64,000 bases of DNA from Bicyclus anynana (taxonomy: Eukaryota; Arthropoda; Insecta; Lepidoptera; Nymphalidae), in the NCBI RefSeq assembly GCF_947172395.1, contig NC_069084.1, positions 1,179,107 to 1,243,106 of the forward strand, given 5' to 3'. Under the pieces are notes generated by a model that saw nothing but the letters and a program-made list of their open reading frames with translations, was not told the DNA's origin and did not search any database. Of the stretch, positions 63,611 through 64,000 are shown piece by piece. How positions within the stretch are numbered: the stretch's first letter is position 1; every line of letters starts with the position of its first letter. A program made the translations under genes and the position numbers.

Positions 63611-63764
63611 CATCTTATCAGCTGATGGACGTCCACTTCCAAACATCTTGAACCGCCTGCATCCCTGCGACTCACTTGAAGTCGTCATTCCACCTGGTGG
63701 GGGGTTGACCAACACTGCGTTTTTTAGTGCGAGGTCGCCATTCCAACACCTTGGGACCCCAAAT
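63611..63764 (-). mobile_element. RTE-type LINE 3'-end fragment
   Basis: TATCAGCTGATGGACGTCCAC, TGCATCCCTGCGACTCACTT, CCACCTGGTGGGGGGTTGAC, GAGGTCGCCATTCCAACACC. A short internal deletion follows GACGTCCAC. Confidence 0.75.
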
Positions 63765-63976
63765 CAAAAGTTAAGGTTAATTTAATAACTGTCTCTGAAT
63801 ATTGGTTCAAATCATTGAAGATGTAACCATATTAAATTAAATGATGGTGTATAAATAAATCAGATGTAGGTAAGTGCTACCTATGTCCTGCTAACCATAC
63901 GAAGCTAAGGTTGTTTGCTAGTGCTAACATAATTAATATGAAATGCTATCCAGTCCAGCTAAAATATTAAGTTCCT

Positions 63977-64000
63977 ATCTATACTAATATTATAAAGCTA
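63977..64000 (+). mobile_element. Start of a Helitron-like element cut by the window edge
   Basis: TCTATACTAATATTATAAAG after a flanking A is identical to the 5' terminus of the element at 21379. Confidence 0.6.

Noticed and set aside
1..64000. CRISPR array, prokaryotic defence or biosynthetic system
   Set aside because: No regularly spaced identical repeats, operons or prokaryotic genes; the window is eukaryotic repeat-rich DNA.
1..64000. LTR retrotransposon or endogenous virus
   Set aside because: No long direct terminal repeats and no gag, protease, integrase or envelope motifs were seen; all reverse transcriptases here are of LINE type.

Overview
The window looks like nuclear DNA of a moth or butterfly (Lepidoptera). 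It is AT-rich and crowded with short interspersed repeats. The recognisable coding sequence is reverse transcriptase of the kinds common in lepidopteran genomes. No bacterial operon, ribosome-binding site, CRISPR array, rRNA or phage gene is visible. No exon of a conserved host protein could be recognised, so the window is most simply intergenic or the inside of a very long intron. One CpG-rich stretch near the left end (about 1560-1992) has an arthropod-type initiator and a consensus 5' splice site and could be a non-coding first exon. A second CpG-rich stretch (about 53090-53910) holds a 46-codon ORF.

Almost everything that can be named is a mobile element. (1) A full-length LINE on the minus strand (22130-25392 at least) has an uninterrupted 973-residue endonuclease/reverse transcriptase ORF. 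(2) A 5'-truncated, frameshifted LINE lies on the plus strand at 48312-49775; a second tail of its family is at 11626-11728. (3) An RTE-type LINE at 13992-15544 has its two halves on opposite strands, sits inside a SINE and is flanked by a perfect 11-bp target duplication, the pattern expected of twin priming. About ten further 3'-end fragments of the same family are scattered through the window. (4) There are three families of tRNA-headed SINE, here called A, B and C. SINE A shares its last ~50 bp with the 3' end of a CR1/Jockey-like LINE (7640-7885 and 55871-56122), which suggests a SINE-LINE partnership. (5) About twenty copies or fragments belong to a Helitron-like family (5' TC, 3' CTAG followed by T, 3' hairpin), five of them carrying GGGTA-type minisatellites. 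(6) Several non-autonomous DNA transposons have visible terminal inverted repeats: a TA-flanked MITE, a TTAA-flanked piggyBac-like MITE, a MITE pair in which one copy has near-perfect 8-bp duplications, a palindromic MITE in two opposite copies, a GC-rich MITE in three copies, a pair of 0.6-0.85 kb elements, and a 546-bp element nested in a SINE.

Layout: 1-5 kb, possible promoter/first exon and then SINEs and Helitron-like copies; 5-13 kb, RTE fragment, nested SINE, LINE tail, piggyBac-like MITE, GC-rich foldback; 13-19 kb, the nested RTE/SINE complex and more fragments; 19-22 kb, Helitron-like elements; 22-26 kb, the intact LINE; 26-36 kb, TIR transposon, SINE B copies, the largest Helitron-like copy and MITEs; 36-48 kb, sparse sequence with MITEs and RTE tails; 48-50 kb, truncated LINE; 50-64 kb, sparse sequence, the second CpG-rich stretch, nested Helitron-like/LINE copies and the 8-bp-TSD MITE pair.

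Family names follow from motifs read by eye. No database search was possible, so clade assignments and boundaries are approximate.
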